DNA of 64,000 nt from Morganella morganii (GCF_003996855.1 NZ_NRQY01000002.1:261685-325684), one strand, 5' to 3'. Positions 50,016 through 62,338 are shown, numbered from the stretch's first letter. Translations and numbers: made by a program. Notes: a model not told the origin generated them from the letters alone.

Positions 50016-51350
50016 TTACACGCGTTTCACTGCATCTGCGATACGGTTTGCCATCGCAGTTACCTGCGCTTCATCTTCCCCTTCCACCATCACACGGATC
50101 AGCGGTTCAGTACCGGATTTACGCAGCAGCACACGGCCTTTGCCGTTCAGCTCTTTTTCCACTTCCTGTGCCACACGGGTGACTTCCTCACTTGCCAGCG
50201 GGTCGTGCTGACCGGCAAAGCGGACATTCACCAGCACCTGCGGCAGCAGTTTCATACCGCTGCACAGGTCGTGCAGGCTCATGTTGTTGCGCACCATGGC
50301 ACTCAGTACCTGAAGACCCGCCACGATGCCGTCACCGGTGGTGGTTTTGTCCAGCAGGATGATGTGGCCGGAGTTTTCCGCCCCCAGACGCCAGCCTTTT
50401 TCCTGGAGTTTTTCGAGCACATAACGGTCACCGACTTTTGCGCGCTCAAACGGAATACCCAGCTGTTTCAGAGCAAGCTCCAGTCCCATGTTACTCATCA
50501 GTGTACCCACTGCACCACCGCGCAGTTGCCCCTGACGCAGTGCTTCGCGGGCAATGATAAACAGGATTTGGTCACCATCCACTTTCTCACCCAGGTGATC
50601 CACCATAATCAGGCGGTCACCGTCACCGTCAAATGCCAGGCCGACATGCGCGCCTTCAGCCAGAACGCGTTCCTGTAACTGACGAACATCTGTCGCACCA
50701 CATTTTTCGTTAATGTTGATACCGTTCGGATCACAGCCGATAGCAATGACTTCCGCGCCCAGCTCGCTTAATACATTCGGCGCGATATGATAAGTTGCGC
50801 CGTGTGCGCAGTCGATCACCATTTTGAGTCCGTTCAGGCTTTGCTCGTTCGGGAATGTGCCCTTACAGAATTCAATATAGCGGCCGGCTGCATCGACAAT
50901 GCGGTTTGCCCGTCCCAGCTCGGCGGATTCCACACAGGTCAGTGGTTTTTCCATTTCAGCTTCAATCGCTTCTTCCACGTGATCCGGCAGTTTGGTGCCG
51001 TCAATGGAGAAGAATTTGATGCCGTTGTCATAATACGGGTTGTGAGAGGCAGAAATAACAATACCGGCCTCGGCACGGAAAGTCCGGGTCAGATAAGCGA
51101 CCGCCGGTGTCGGCATCGGGCCGGTAAATGAAGCGGATAACCCTGCTGCGGCAAGCCCGGCTTCCAGTGCGGACTCCAGCATATAACCGGAAATCCGGGT
51201 ATCTTTACCGATAATAATTTTACGCGAGCCATGACGCGCCAGCACTTTTCCGGCCGCCCAGCCCAGTTTAAGCACAAAATCAGGGGTAATCGGGCTGTCA
51301 CCCACTTTTCCGCGGATGCCATCAGTACCAAAGTATTTGCGATCACTCAT
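50016..51350 (-). CDS. glmM: Phosphoglucosamine mutase
   Basis: GlmM converts glucosamine-6-phosphate to glucosamine-1-phosphate for UDP-GlcNAc, the precursor of peptidoglycan and LPS. The 444-residue enzyme has the phosphoserine loop [12 protein letters not shown] (Ser102), the metal loop DGDGDRL and the phosphate-binding [11 protein letters not shown] near the end. Its start overlaps the folP stop by 8 bp, so the two are coupled. Confidence 0.98.
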   Translation of the reverse strand: MSDRKYFGTDGIRGKVGDSPITPDFVLKLGWAAGKVLARHGSRKIIIGKDTRISGYMLESALEAGLAAAGLSASFTGPMPTPAVAYLTRTFRAEAGIVISASHNPYYDNGIKFFSIDGTKLPDHVEEAIEAEMEKPLTCVESAELGRANRIVDAAGRYIEFCKGTFPNEQSLNGLKMVIDCAHGATYHIAPNVLSELGAEVIAIGCDPNGININEKCGATDVRQLQERVLAEGAHVGLAFDGDGDRLIMVDHLGEKVDGDQILFIIAREALRQGQLRGGAVGTLMSNMGLELALKQLGIPFERAKVGDRYVLEKLQEKGWRLGAENSGHIILLDKTTTGDGIVAGLQVLSAMVRNNMSLHDLCSGMKLLPQVLVNVRFAGQHDPLASEEVTRVAQEVEKELNGKGRVLLRKSGTEPLIRVMVEGEDEAQVTAMANRIADAVKRV

Positions 51351-52191
51351 TGTCGTTTGTTTCCTTCGCTAAACGGGTTGCTTCCACCACTTTCATGGCC
51401 TGAACAGTTTCTTTCACATCATGAACACGGATAATTTGTGCACCTTTCATCGCGGCAATCACCGCACAGGCCACGCTGCCGGCAACCCGTTCATCCGAGG
51501 GAATATCCATCAGCTGACCAATCATGGATTTTCGTGACATTCCGGCAAGAACCGGTAATCCCAGGTTATGAAATACGTCTAATTTATCCAATAACTGATA
51601 ATTATGCGCCAGTGTTTTCCCGAAACCGAAGCCCGGATCGAGAATTATGTGATTTTTTTCAATTCCGGCGGCCACACAGCGCGCCACCTGTTCTTCAAGA
51701 TACGCATAAACATCACGCACCACATTCTGATAGTGCGGCGCCTGCTGCATGGTACGCGGCTCCCCCTGCATATGCATCACACAAACCGGCAGGCCGCTCT
51801 GTGCCGCCGCCTGTAATGCACCCGGTTCGCTGAATGAACGGATATCATTAATAATATGAGCACCGGCATTTGCCGCTTCGCGGATCACCAGTGCTTTTGA
51901 GGTATCCACCGAAATCCAGACATCCGACTCACGGGCAATCGCCGCCACGACCGGGATAACCCGCCCGGCTTCCTGCTCCGGACTCACTTCCGCCGCCCCG
52001 GGACGGGTAGATTCTCCGCCGATATCAATGATCGCCGCACCTTCCGCAATCATTTTCCGGGCATGTTCCAGTGCTTTGGCGGGGGTGTTGTGTGTGCCGC
52101 CGTCTGAGAATGAATCCGGGGTCACATTGAGTATCCCCATCACCTGCGGCGTTGCCAGTGAGAGTGTCTGACCGCGTGCGGTAAGTTTCAT
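51343..52191 (-). CDS. folP: Dihydropteroate synthase
   Basis: FolP joins p-aminobenzoate and the pterin pyrophosphate in folate synthesis and is the target of sulfonamides. The 282-residue TIM-barrel protein has [15 protein letters not shown] and GGESTRPGA. It equals the E. coli length. It overlaps glmM by 8 bp and is separated from ftsH by a terminator. Confidence 0.97.
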   Translation of the reverse strand: MKLTARGQTLSLATPQVMGILNVTPDSFSDGGTHNTPAKALEHARKMIAEGAAIIDIGGESTRPGAAEVSPEQEAGRVIPVVAAIARESDVWISVDTSKALVIREAANAGAHIINDIRSFSEPGALQAAAQSGLPVCVMHMQGEPRTMQQAPHYQNVVRDVYAYLEEQVARCVAAGIEKNHIILDPGFGFGKTLAHNYQLLDKLDVFHNLGLPVLAGMSRKSMIGQLMDIPSDERVAGSVACAVIAAMKGAQIIRVHDVKETVQAMKVVEATRLAKETNDNE

Positions 52192-52266
52192 AATCCGGCC
52201 TTCTTACTGTTTGTTATTTAAATCGTGATGTGATTGTAATGCCTGATCCAGGCGGGATAAAGATAT

Positions 52267-52299
52267 AAAAAAACCCGGCGGATTTTCTGCCGGGTTTTT
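52267..52299 (-). terminator. Terminator between ftsH and folP
   Basis: AAACCCGGC and GCCGGGTTT pair over a 9-nt loop, followed by T residues on the minus strand. folP-glmM therefore probably has its own promoter or depends on readthrough. Confidence 0.85.
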
Positions 52300-52332
52300 C
52301 ATACATCGGTTTTCATACAACTGAATGATGAA

Positions 52333-54279
52333 TTATGACTGCTTGTTGTCGTCTTCAGACGGCGCAGCATTGTTGTCATCTGATTCAGGTGCTTCCTGAA
52401 CCGGAACCTGGTTACTGCTTTCCGGCGGACGGGTATCCGCTTTCGGCTTGTCACCTTCCCAGCCCGCAGGTTCGCGGACCGGCACACGGTTCATCAGATC
52501 ATCAATCTGTGGCGCATCAATGGTTTCATATTTCATTAATGCATCTTTCATAGTGTGCAGAATATCCAGGTTATCCATCAGGATCTGACGCGCGCGTTTG
52601 TAGTTGCGCTCGATAAGCCCGCGGATTTCCTCATCGATAGTCCGGGCAGTTTCATCAGACATGTGCTGTGCTTTTGACATAGAACGGCCTAAGAATACTT
52701 CACCGTCTTCATCCGCATACAGTAATGGCCCCAGTTTTTCGGAGAAGCCCCACTGCGTCACCATGTTACGGGCAATGTTCGTTGCCACTTTGATGTCGTT
52801 GGATGCGCCTGTGGACACATTTTCCGGCCCGTAGATAATCTCTTCCGCCAGACGACCGCCGTACAGGGTGGAAATCTGACTTTCGAGTTTCTGACGGCTG
52901 GCACTGATCTGATCCCCTTCCGGTAAGAAGAAGGTCACACCCAGCGCACGTCCGCGCGGAATAATAGTCACTTTGTGTACCGGGTCATGCTCCGGCACCA
53001 GGCGACCGATGATCGCGTGACCGGCTTCATGATAGGCAGTCGAGGCTTTTTGCTCTTCTGTCATCACCATGGAGCGGCGTTCAGCACCCATCATAATTTT
53101 ATCTTTGGCTTTTTCGAATTCGTTCATTGTCACCACACGCTTGTTACCGCGTGCCGCAAACAATGCCGCTTCGTTCACCAGGTTTGCAAGATCAGCACCT
53201 GAGAAGCCCGGTGTACCACGTGCCAGCACAGACGGTTCAACGTCCGGCGATAACGGCACACGGCGCATATGCACTTTCAGGATTTGCTCACGGCCGCGCA
53301 CATCCGGCAGACCGACCACGACCTGACGGTCGAAACGGCCCGGACGCAGTAACGCAGGGTCAAGCACATCCGGACGGTTGGTTGCCGCGATAACGATAAT
53401 ACCTTCGTTACCCTCGAAACCATCCATCTCAACCAGCATCTGGTTCAGTGTCTGTTCACGTTCATCGTGACCACCACCCAGACCTGCACCACGCTGACGG
53501 CCGACGGCGTCGATTTCATCGATAAAGATGATACACGGCGCCGCTTTCTTCGCCTGTTCGAACATATCACGGACACGGGACGCACCCACACCCACGAACA
53601 TTTCGACGAAGTCAGAACCGGAAATGGTGAAGAACGGTACTTTCGCCTCACCGGCAATCGCTTTTGCCAGCAGGGTTTTACCGGTACCCGGAGGCCCCAC
53701 CATCAGAATACCTTTCGGAATTTTACCACCCAGTTTCTGGAAGCGGCTCGGCTCACGCAGATATTCCACCAGCTCGCCGACTTCTTCTTTAGCCTCATCA
53801 CAACCGGCCACATCAGCAAAGGTGGTTTTGATCTGATCTTCGGTCAGCATACGTGCCTTACTTTTACCGAAGGACATCGCACCTTTACCGCCGCCGCCCT
53901 GCATCTGGCGCATAAAGAAGATCCAGACGCCGATTAACAGCAGCATCGGGAACCAGGAAATGAAAATGGTTGTCAGGATACCCGGCTCTTCCGGTGGTTC
54001 ACCGACCACCGCGACGTTTTTGTTCAGCATGGTGTTAAGCAGCTGATTGTCCTGCATCGGCAGGTACGTCGTGTATTTGGAGCCGTCTTTTTTACTGACG
54101 TTAAGATCACGATTGGAAATACGGACTTCGCGCACCTGATCCTGTGCTAACTCAGTGATGAAGGTAGAGTAGTCCACCTTACGACTGTTTGAATCGCCTG
54201 GGCCAAAACTCTGGAACAACGACATCAGCACTACCGCGATGACCAGCCAGAGAATTAGGTTTTTCGCCATGTCACTCAA
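52333..54279 (-). CDS. ftsH: FtsH, ATP-dependent membrane zinc protease
   Basis: FtsH degrades misassembled membrane proteins and regulators such as LpxC and sigma-32. The protein has two membrane helices (about 7-25 and 100-122), an AAA+ domain with GPPGTGKT (about 195) and the zinc-protease motif HEAGH (about 417). The open frame starts at a TTG (54279) with AAGAGG at 8-nt spacing, giving 648 residues; the ATG three codons later (54270, [10 protein letters not shown]) is the start usually annotated in E. coli. The C-terminal tail differs in length and sequence from E. coli, as is common. Confidence 0.96.
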   Translation of the reverse strand: MSDMAKNLILWLVIAVVLMSLFQSFGPGDSNSRKVDYSTFITELAQDQVREVRISNRDLNVSKKDGSKYTTYLPMQDNQLLNTMLNKNVAVVGEPPEEPGILTTIFISWFPMLLLIGVWIFFMRQMQGGGGKGAMSFGKSKARMLTEDQIKTTFADVAGCDEAKEEVGELVEYLREPSRFQKLGGKIPKGILMVGPPGTGKTLLAKAIAGEAKVPFFTISGSDFVEMFVGVGASRVRDMFEQAKKAAPCIIFIDEIDAVGRQRGAGLGGGHDEREQTLNQMLVEMDGFEGNEGIIVIAATNRPDVLDPALLRPGRFDRQVVVGLPDVRGREQILKVHMRRVPLSPDVEPSVLARGTPGFSGADLANLVNEAALFAARGNKRVVTMNEFEKAKDKIMMGAERRSMVMTEEQKASTAYHEAGHAIIGRLVPEHDPVHKVTIIPRGRALGVTFFLPEGDQISASRQKLESQISTLYGGRLAEEIIYGPENVSTGASNDIKVATNIARNMVTQWGFSEKLGPLLYADEDGEVFLGRSMSKAQHMSDETARTIDEEIRGLIERNYKRARQILMDNLDILHTMKDALMKYETIDAPQIDDLMNRVPVREPAGWEGDKPKADTRPPESSNQVPVQEAPESDDNNAAPSEDDNKQS

Positions 54280-54327
54280 GGGATTAACCTCTTATTACAT
54301 CTGTGTTAACAAATAACGCACAGGGTA

Positions 54328-54957
54328 CTACACTTTCCACCCTGTCGCTACAATGTATACTTCACGCGATCGGGCCCGCGAAGCATCGGGTTTACGGATT
54401 TTCACTTTCGTGAACAGGGAGCGAACCTCCCGGAGGTACTCGTCAAAGCCATCTCCCTGAAAGACTTTAACAATAAAACTGCCCCCCGGTGCCAGAACAG
54501 AACGGCACATAGCAAGTGCCAGCTCAACCAGATACATCGCTCGCGGAATATCGACAGCCGGTGTTCCGCTCATATTTGGTGCCATGTCTGACATAACAAC
54601 CTGGACTTTTTTATCTCCCACGCGCCCCAGCAAAGCATTGAGCACATTTTCGTCACGGAAATCGCCCTGAAGGAAATCCACGCCGACGATAGGGTCCATC
54701 GGTAACAGGTCGCAGGCAATGACCCGCCCGGACTGCCCGATGTGATTAACAGCATATTGTGACCAGCCGCCGGGTGCAGCACCCAGATCCACAATAGTCA
54801 TGCCTGGTCTGAAAATATTATCACCCTGCTGAATTTCTTCGAGCTTAAACCAGGCACGAGAGCGAAGCCCCTTTTTTTGCGCCATCTGAACATATTTATC
54901 ACTAAAATGTTCCTGTAACCAGCGCCCGGAGCTTGCTGAACGTTTTTTATTGGCCAT
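54328..54957 (-). CDS. rlmE: RlmE, 23S rRNA 2'-O-methyltransferase (U2552)
   Basis: RlmE (FtsJ/RrmJ) methylates U2552 of 23S rRNA in late 50S assembly. The 209-residue protein has the SAM site [13 protein letters not shown] and core residues in [10 protein letters not shown] and [10 protein letters not shown]. It precedes ftsH by 48 bp in the conserved heat-shock pair. Confidence 0.97.
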   Translation of the reverse strand: MANKKRSASSGRWLQEHFSDKYVQMAQKKGLRSRAWFKLEEIQQGDNIFRPGMTIVDLGAAPGGWSQYAVNHIGQSGRVIACDLLPMDPIVGVDFLQGDFRDENVLNALLGRVGDKKVQVVMSDMAPNMSGTPAVDIPRAMYLVELALAMCRSVLAPGGSFIVKVFQGDGFDEYLREVRSLFTKVKIRKPDASRARSREVYIVATGWKV

Positions 54958-55115
54958 TGTGTTTTCCGACTAACCTGTTATTTCTGACTCAGTTTTTTCG
55001 CATAACCGGACAAAAGTCCCGTTACCGCAGACAGTACTCCTCACCTAATGATGGTGATAAGCATGATATGGCGGTAGAATACACCGTTTTCAATAGTTAT
55101 TAAGCAAAAAAAACG

Positions 55116-55409
55116 ATGAACCTCACTAAAAAACAAGTCCAGCACCTGAAAGCACTCGCTCATCATCTGAACCCGGTTGTCATGATTGGCAACAACGGGC
55201 TGACTGAAGGCGTACTCGCAGAAACCGAAGTGGCTCTTACACACCACGAGCTTATCAAAGTTAAAATCGCGGGCGAAGACCGTGAAATGAAAACCTTGAT
55301 CGCTGATGCGATTGTGCGTGAAACCCGTGCTTACAATGTGCAGATTATCGGTAAAATTCTGGTGCTCTACCGTCCGTCAGACGCCCGGAAGATCATTTTA
55401 CCTAAATGA
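55116..55409 (+). CDS. yhbY: YhbY, CRM-domain ribosome assembly factor
   Basis: The 97-residue single CRM-domain protein binds pre-50S particles. The KH-like core with GNNGLTEGVLAE (the GxxG loop) and the start MNLTKKQVQHLKALAHHLNPV are diagnostic. It is divergent from rlmE, as in other Enterobacterales. Confidence 0.96.
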   Translation: MNLTKKQVQHLKALAHHLNPVVMIGNNGLTEGVLAETEVALTHHELIKVKIAGEDREMKTLIADAIVRETRAYNVQIIGKILVLYRPSDARKIILPK

Positions 55410-55429
55410 TAATTGCATATTTATAAAAA

Positions 55430-55477
55430 AATGCCACCGGCAGATGATTTCTGACGATATCGTCCCGCCGGTGGCAT
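55430..55477. terminator. Large hairpin between yhbY and greA
   Basis: A perfect 12-bp stem (AATGCCACCGGC/GCCGGTGGCATT) encloses a 24-nt loop that holds its own small inverted repeat (GACGATATCGTC). An A-run precedes it, and it lies between convergent genes. Confidence 0.6.
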
Positions 55478-55608
55478 TCCTTTCAGATTTTCTTCATATC
55501 CCGACGGCATCCGCTCTCCGCCACCTGAATGTAAAGTTCAGTAAAAACGCCTTTCACTGCATTTTTCTGATGAAACATCCGTATTGTGCTGTTTTTTTAC
55601 GGTACTGC

Positions 55609-56085
55609 TTACAGGTATTCCACATTCACCACTTCATACTCAACTTCACCGCCCGGTGTCTGGATGACAACCACGTCGTCAGCCTCTTTGCCGATAAGAC
55701 CGCGGGCAATCGGGGAGTTCACTGACAGCAGGTTTGATTTGATATCGGCCTCATCATCACCCACGATGCGGTAAGTCTGCTCTTCGTCCGTTGCGACATT
55801 AAAAACCGTTACCGTCGCACCGAAAATAACCCGGCCATTGTTGGTCATTTTGGTGACATCAATCACCTGCGCATTGGAGAGTTTGGCTTCGATCTCCTGA
55901 ATGCGGCCTTCACAGAAGCCCTGCTGTTCACGGGCTGCATGATATTCTGCGTTTTCTTTCAGATCGCCGTGTTCGCGGGCATCCGCGATATCAGCGATAA
56001 TTTTCGGACGGCGCTCATTTTTGAGAAATTCTAATTCTTCACGCAATTGGTCTGCGCCGCGTACCGTCATAGGGATTTGTTTCAT
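55609..56085 (-). CDS. greA: Transcript cleavage factor GreA
   Basis: GreA rescues backtracked RNA polymerase by stimulating cleavage of the nascent RNA. The 158-residue protein has the N-terminal coiled coil with acidic tip ([17 protein letters not shown]) and the C-terminal FKBP-like domain ([17 protein letters not shown]). Length and sequence are standard. Confidence 0.97.
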   Translation of the reverse strand: MKQIPMTVRGADQLREELEFLKNERRPKIIADIADAREHGDLKENAEYHAAREQQGFCEGRIQEIEAKLSNAQVIDVTKMTNNGRVIFGATVTVFNVATDEEQTYRIVGDDEADIKSNLLSVNSPIARGLIGKEADDVVVIQTPGGEVEYEVVNVEYL

Positions 56086-56382
56086 TCTCTACCTCTGAAT
56101 CATTCCTAAGTAATAGTCATATCATCCTGATTAAACGATAACAGTACCTTATGCGCCATATGTGGCACACTACTATTAAGTAAAACCGTGTAAATTTGCG
56201 CTGATACGGCCATCGCACTACGGATGCTGTCAGCGCGGTTGACGCGTTGTCCGCGCGGGCTGAACTGAGATCCTGTCCGGTATTCTATCCCGGAGCGCAA
56301 TGCGGGTCATCGTTTACTTTTACCGGCCCGTGGCTTTAGTATAACGGACTCTCACCCCGGATTGTGATGGATAGGTCGCTCA

Positions 56383-57825
56383 ATGAATGTTTTTACCCGG
56401 CTCGCGTATGCGATGGGATTGTCAGTATTACTGGCTGCTGGCGCAGCAGCCACCCCGGTCGAACAATATACCCAATATCTGCCCGCCGGTACAAACCTGG
56501 CGATGATTGCGCAGCGGGTGGGCGATTCTCAGCCAATCGTGGAATATCAGGGACAGCAGATGGCACTGCCCGCCAGTACCCAGAAAGTGGTGACGGCGCT
56601 GGCCGCGCTGTTACAGCTGGGACCTGATTTCCGCTTTACCACCAGTCTGGAAACCAAAGGGCATCTTGAAGGCACAACCCTGAAAGGGGATTTAATCACC
56701 CGTTTTACCGGTGATCCGACCCTTACCCGCCAGCAGATCCGCAATATGGTCAACGAACTGCGCAAAGCCGGGGTACAGGCCATTGAGGGCGATCTGGTGA
56801 TCGACATCTCTGCATTTGCCAGTCATGACAAAGCACCGGGCTGGGTGTGGAATGATTTAACCCAGTGCTTCAGTGCTCCGCCGGGAGCCGCTATTATTGA
56901 CCGTAACTGTTTTTCTGTAACCCTGCATCCGGGGGAGAACCCCGGCGATACCGCCTATATCCGCACTGCTGATTACTATCCGGTCAATATGTTCAGTGAG
57001 GTCAAAACGCTGGAGCGTGGCTCTGCCGAAGGCCGTTTCTGTGAACTGGATGTGGTGCCGGGTGAACTGAACCGCTATACCATCACCGGCTGTATGAATC
57101 AGCGCAGCGAGCCGCTGCCGCTGGCATTCGGTGTGCAGAACGGCGCGAGCTATGCCGGGGCCATCGTCAAAAATGAACTGATTCACGCCGGGATCACCCT
57201 GAGCGGCAATGTCCGCCGCCAGACTCACCCGGAACAGCCCGGCACCGTGCTGATACAGACACAATCCGCCCCGCTGCACGCTTTGCTGACCAAAATGCTG
57301 AAAAAATCCGACAATATGATTGCCGATGAAGTTTTCCGCACTATCGGCCGCAGTTATTACGGCGTGCCCGGCACCTGGCGCTCCGGTCAGCAGGCCGTCC
57401 GTCAGGTTCTGAAAGAGAAAGCCGGTATTGATATGGGAAATACGGTGATGGTGGATGGTTCCGGGTTATCGCGCCACAACCTGATCACCCCGGCGACCAT
57501 GATGGAAGTGCTGCAATTTATAGCCAAACATGATGATCAGCTGCAATTTATCAAAATGCTGCCGCTCTCCGGTCATGACGGCACACTGCAATACCGCGGC
57601 GGCCTGACAGAAGCAGGCGTCAACGGTAAGCTTTCCGCCAAAACCGGTTCATTGCAGGGCGTCTATAACCTGGCCGGATTCCTCACCACCGCCAGCGGGC
57701 AGCGCATTGCATTCGTGCAGTTTATTTCCGCTTATGCCGTCCCGCCTGCCCAGCAGCGCAGCCGACGTGTGCCGCTGGTCCGCTTTGAGGGGCATTTGTA
57801 TAAGGATTTATACCGTAATTACTGA
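56383..57825 (+). CDS. dacB: DacB (PBP4), DD-carboxypeptidase/endopeptidase
   Basis: The 480-residue periplasmic enzyme has a signal peptide ending near AAGAAATP (about residue 24). The active site motifs of class C low-mass PBPs are present: STQK at 65-68, SDN in KKSDNMIAD and KTG in SAKTGSLQG. PBP4 trims and cleaves peptidoglycan crosslinks, and its loss can raise AmpC in some species. It is divergent from greA, the conserved arrangement. Confidence 0.97.
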   Translation: MNVFTRLAYAMGLSVLLAAGAAATPVEQYTQYLPAGTNLAMIAQRVGDSQPIVEYQGQQMALPASTQKVVTALAALLQLGPDFRFTTSLETKGHLEGTTLKGDLITRFTGDPTLTRQQIRNMVNELRKAGVQAIEGDLVIDISAFASHDKAPGWVWNDLTQCFSAPPGAAIIDRNCFSVTLHPGENPGDTAYIRTADYYPVNMFSEVKTLERGSAEGRFCELDVVPGELNRYTITGCMNQRSEPLPLAFGVQNGASYAGAIVKNELIHAGITLSGNVRRQTHPEQPGTVLIQTQSAPLHALLTKMLKKSDNMIADEVFRTIGRSYYGVPGTWRSGQQAVRQVLKEKAGIDMGNTVMVDGSGLSRHNLITPATMMEVLQFIAKHDDQLQFIKMLPLSGHDGTLQYRGGLTEAGVNGKLSAKTGSLQGVYNLAGFLTTASGQRIAFVQFISAYAVPPAQQRSRRVPLVRFEGHLYKDLYRNY

Positions 57826-57848
57826 ACTGCTATCAAAATAACAGCAAT

Positions 57849-57876
57849 AAAAAACCCGGTGCATTCACCGGGTTTT
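57849..57876. terminator. Bidirectional terminator between dacB and obgE
   Basis: The arms AAAAACCCGGTG and CACCGGGTTTTT form a perfect stem with a 4-nt loop between the convergent genes. Confidence 0.9.
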
Positions 57877-57898
57877 TCTTTATTCAGGATTCTGACGA

Positions 57899-59107
<1,209 letters not shown>

Positions 59108-59139
59108 TCAGTATGACCCGGGATGACGTTTTACGCATA

Positions 59140-59171
59140 TAAAAAGCCCTGCAAAAGGTTTGCAGGGCTTT
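59140..59171 (-). terminator. Terminator after rplU-rpmA
   Basis: AGCCCTGCAAA and TTTGCAGGGCT style arms (CCCTGCAAACC/TTTTGCAGGG) lead into a T-run on the minus strand, between rpmA and obgE. Confidence 0.85.
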
Positions 59172-59196
59172 CGGACTCGGTTAAGACGTGAAAAAC

Positions 59197-59466
<270 letters not shown>

Positions 59467-59474
59467 CTATTAAC

Positions 59475-59783
59475 TTAAGCGATACCGGTGATTTTAACAT
59501 CAGTGAACCACTGACGGTGGCCCTGCTGTTTCCGGCTGTGTTTACGACGACGGAACTTAACGATTTTAATTTTATCGCCGCGACCGTGTGTAACCACTTC
59601 AGCTTTAATTTTAACACCTTCAACGACCGGAGCGCCGATCTTGATGTCTTCACCATTTGCAACCATCAGAACCTGGTCAAACTCAACAGTTTCACCTGTT
59701 GCGATGTCCAGCTTTTCCAAGCGAACGATTTGACCTTCGCTGACCCGGTGTTGTTTACCACCACTTTGGAAAACCGCGTACAT
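59475..59783 (-). CDS. rplU: 50S ribosomal protein L21
   Basis: The 102-residue L21 begins [14 protein letters not shown]; this ATG at 59783 fits the family, while an in-frame extension to 59810 does not. The C-terminal basic segment ([21 protein letters not shown]) binds 23S rRNA. It is the first gene of rplU-rpmA and is divergent from ispB. Confidence 0.97.
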   Translation of the reverse strand: MYAVFQSGGKQHRVSEGQIVRLEKLDIATGETVEFDQVLMVANGEDIKIGAPVVEGVKIKAEVVTHGRGDKIKIVKFRRRKHSRKQQGHRQWFTDVKITGIA

Positions 59784-60045
59784 ATTAACTCCGCTTTCCG
59801 CACACCCCATAAAATTTGATTCTCAGAGTGCACTATAAAATTATTCACAATAGGGCGCGGATTTTACGCAAAAATGCCGCAAATGACAAGTGCTGAAAAC
59901 GATCTAATGGTAAAAAAACGTCACTTTACAGATAGCCGTTTATTTGCAGCTTTTTTACAGTACAATCATAAAATATAAAAAAACGCTGCTATCATAAACC
60001 ATTACCTTTGATCGGGATGTCAAAAACAAGGTTAAAGCAAGTCAT

Positions 60046-61017
60046 ATGAACTCAGAACAAATAATCGCGCTGACTGCGGATGATATGGCCGCAGTCAATC
60101 AAAAGATTCAAAAACAGCTGACCTCAGACGTATCACTTATCAACCAGCTGGGTTATTACATTATCAGCGGCGGCGGGAAACGGATCCGCCCGATGATCGC
60201 CGTGCTGACCGGTCGGGCTCTGGGCTATGACGGCGACAAACATATTCAGGTGGCGGCACTGATCGAATTTATCCATACCGCCACCCTGCTGCACGACGAT
60301 GTGGTGGATGAATCCGACATGCGCCGCGGCAAACAGACCGCCAACGAAGTGTTCGGTAATGCCGCCAGTGTGCTGGTCGGCGATTTTATCTACACACGAT
60401 CCTTTCAGATGATGACGGATCTGGATTCCATGCGCGTGCTGAAACTGATGTCAGAAGCGACAAACGTGATCGCGGAAGGTGAAGTGCTGCAACTGATGAA
60501 CTGCAACAATCCGGATATCAGCGAAGCGGATTACATGCAGGTTATCTACAGCAAAACCGCCCGCCTGTTTGAGGCCGCCTCACAATCTGCGGCAATTCTG
60601 GCCGGTGCCACACCGGAGCAGGAGAAAGCATTGCAGGATTACGGCCGCTATCTCGGCACCGCTTTTCAGCTGATCGATGATGTTCTGGACTATGATGCGG
60701 ATAACACGACTCTCGGTAAAAATACCGGGGATGACCTCGATGAAGGCAAGCCGACACTCCCGCTGCTTCATGCCATGCACAACGGCAATGCGGAAGAATC
60801 CGCGCTGATCCGCCAGGCAATTGAACAGGGTAACGGGCGTCATCTGCTGGAGCAGGTTCTTACCGCGATGAAGCGCTGCGGCTCTCTGGCATACACCTAT
60901 GCCCGCGCCGAAGAGGAGGCAGACAAAGCGATCGCCTCTCTGTCTGCACTGCCGGACTCTCAGTACAAGAATGCGCTGGCAGGCCTGGCACATATCGCGG
61001 TCCGCCGCTCAGCCTGA
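60046..61017 (+). CDS. ispB: Octaprenyl diphosphate synthase
   Basis: IspB makes the polyprenyl side chain of ubiquinone and menaquinone. The 323-residue enzyme has the first aspartate-rich motif DDVVD at 84-88 and the second in LIDDVLDYD (about 209-217). It links with the ubiTUV genes in the same window by pathway. It is followed by a strong terminator rather than by an operon. Confidence 0.97.
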   Translation: MNSEQIIALTADDMAAVNQKIQKQLTSDVSLINQLGYYIISGGGKRIRPMIAVLTGRALGYDGDKHIQVAALIEFIHTATLLHDDVVDESDMRRGKQTANEVFGNAASVLVGDFIYTRSFQMMTDLDSMRVLKLMSEATNVIAEGEVLQLMNCNNPDISEADYMQVIYSKTARLFEAASQSAAILAGATPEQEKALQDYGRYLGTAFQLIDDVLDYDADNTTLGKNTGDDLDEGKPTLPLLHAMHNGNAEESALIRQAIEQGNGRHLLEQVLTAMKRCGSLAYTYARAEEEADKAIASLSALPDSQYKNALAGLAHIAVRRSA

Positions 61018-61027
61018 TTACAGCGAA

Positions 61028-61058
61028 AAACGGGACCCTCAGGGGGCCCGTTTTTTTA
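61028..61058 (+). terminator. Terminator after ispB
   Basis: AACGGGACCC and GGGGGCCCGTT pair with one bulge-like mismatch and run into seven T residues. Confidence 0.88.
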
Positions 61059-61442
61059 TTCCGGTTTTTCGTCCTGCTCCCGGCTGCCCAGAAGCTCCTG
61101 TACATCAAGATACTGGATCAGTTTGGCTAAACCTTCCCGCAGAATGAATGTGACAATTTTTTCGCGCTCTTCTCTGGTCAGCTGATAATAGGCTTCAACC
61201 CAGATCAGGAACGCATCCTGCCGCTTCGCCTGATAGCTGGCACTGTTGTCACACGCATGCAGAATCGCCTGAACTTCATCCGGCAGACTATCGATACTGT
61301 ACTCGACAGCTTTTCCCTGCACGCCGCGCTTGCGCCGCTGATGCCAGCCTTCCCGTCTCGCCATCAGGTTGACACCTTGAGGAGATGATGGCAAGCCCGC
61401 CAAACCAACCAATTCCTTCGCGGAATACCATTCTTTTTTCAT
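61056..61442 (-). CDS. Mu-type helix-turn-helix DNA-binding protein
   Basis: The 128-residue protein opens with MKKEWYSAKELVGLAGLPSS and then RREGWHQRRKRGVQGKAVEY, the pattern of the Mu transposase/repressor DNA-binding domain (HTH_Tnp_Mu_1). Chromosomal proteins with this domain act as transcriptional regulators in enterobacteria. The remaining half is helical, without a recognisable partner domain, and ends REQDEKPE. It could be a domesticated phage regulator. It is convergent with ispB and has no operon partner. Confidence 0.75.
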   Translation of the reverse strand: MKKEWYSAKELVGLAGLPSSPQGVNLMARREGWHQRRKRGVQGKAVEYSIDSLPDEVQAILHACDNSASYQAKRQDAFLIWVEAYYQLTREEREKIVTFILREGLAKLIQYLDVQELLGSREQDEKPE

Positions 61443-62021
61443 CTTTTCTCCTGCAACCCATTTTCAGCAAAAAATCGGCAATTTCTGTGCTTAAACTGCG
61501 TGAATCTGCCGGGCACTTTCCTAAAAATGACAAATGCTTTATCTGTACTGAGTTTTTTAACAGATTCCGGATTCATGCCGATTTTTACGGGATTATTTGA
61601 CAAACACAAGGATAAAACATTATTTATTTGTGAATAATCGGCATATTTTATTACAACAACGGCAAGTATTTAATACAATGACCGTCGGGAAGAAAATGAG
61701 ATCCGGCTCAGTGCTGCTGACGTATCACGCCTGATAACAGGCAAAAATCGCTTTTGTTTCATCAACAAACTCCTTATGTTGAGTAAGTGAATATGCTTAC
61801 CTCTTTCATTCCTTTGTATTACCTGCACATTTTCATTCTGTTTCTTAATTCTGTAACAGAGTTCAAAAAAGATATTTTTAAGAAAAAATTTAAGAAAATA
61901 TTTAGAAAAATAATGGTATTTTATTTTCTTAATAACGAATTGAATTCATCTTTAATGTGATGGCAACCCGTTATTTATACCACTAACACGGCATTAATCT
62001 AAAATAAAAAGGACTCAATAT
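61443..62021. other. AT-rich spacer, 579 bp, with one candidate small ORF
   Basis: No gene of normal size is seen. The stretch has a possible -10 (TACAAT, 61674-61679), a small hairpin (GCCTG-N4-CAGGC, near 61729-61742) and a 55-codon ORF described separately. Base composition is far more AT-rich than in the neighbouring genes. Confidence 0.55.
61793..61960 (+). CDS. Candidate 55-residue cationic membrane peptide
   Basis: This frame encodes a hydrophobic stretch (FIPLYYLHIFILFL, residues 5-18) followed by a strongly basic amphipathic segment (FKKDIFKKKFKKIFRKI). It resembles the plan of type I toxin peptides or small membrane regulators, but no family is recognised. The ribosome site is weak (GAGTAAGTGA), and AT-rich DNA yields Lys, Phe and Ile codons by chance, so this may be noise. 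Confidence 0.22.
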   Translation: MLTSFIPLYYLHIFILFLNSVTEFKKDIFKKKFKKIFRKIMVFYFLNNELNSSLM

Positions 62022-62280
62022 ATGGATTCCGGTAAATCTGACTGGCACCCTGCTGATATTATTGCTTCACTGAAGAAACGGGGGACAACCCTGGCCGCCC
62101 TGTCACGCAATAAGCTCTTCAACGCTCGCCAATGCGCTCTCCCGCCCGTGGCCGAAGGGTGAATGGCTCATCGCAGACTTTCTCGCCGTCCATCCGTCGG
62201 AGATTTGGCCCAGCCGTTATTTTAATTCTATCACAGGTGAATTATTAGATAGGAAAATAAGAGTGAAGGTAACTAATTAA
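62022..62280 (+). pseudogene. sfsB: sfsB/nlp (Ner-like regulator) broken by a frameshift
   Basis: The first frame begins MDSGKSDWHPADIIASLKKRG, the start of the Ner-like activator SfsB (Nlp), and reads AALSRN before it falls out of frame at about 62110 and stops at 62162. A second frame from about 62112 gives SSSTLANALSRPWPKGEW and then EIWPSRYFNS, the rest of the same protein, up to TAA at 62278-62280. By alignment with E. coli SfsB about five bases (RN-GL-SSS) are missing at the junction. A terminator follows. It is next to ispB, as sfsB is in E. coli. Confidence 0.85.
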
Positions 62281-62305
62281 TTTCAATATATAGTTATAAA
62301 AACAA

Positions 62306-62338
62306 TAAAACCGCTAATCATAAATTAGCGGTTTTATT
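62306..62338. terminator. Terminator between the sfsB relic and mdh
   Basis: A 12-bp stem (AAAACCGCTAAT/ATTAGCGGTTTT) with A- and T-rich flanks serves both convergent transcripts. Confidence 0.82.
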
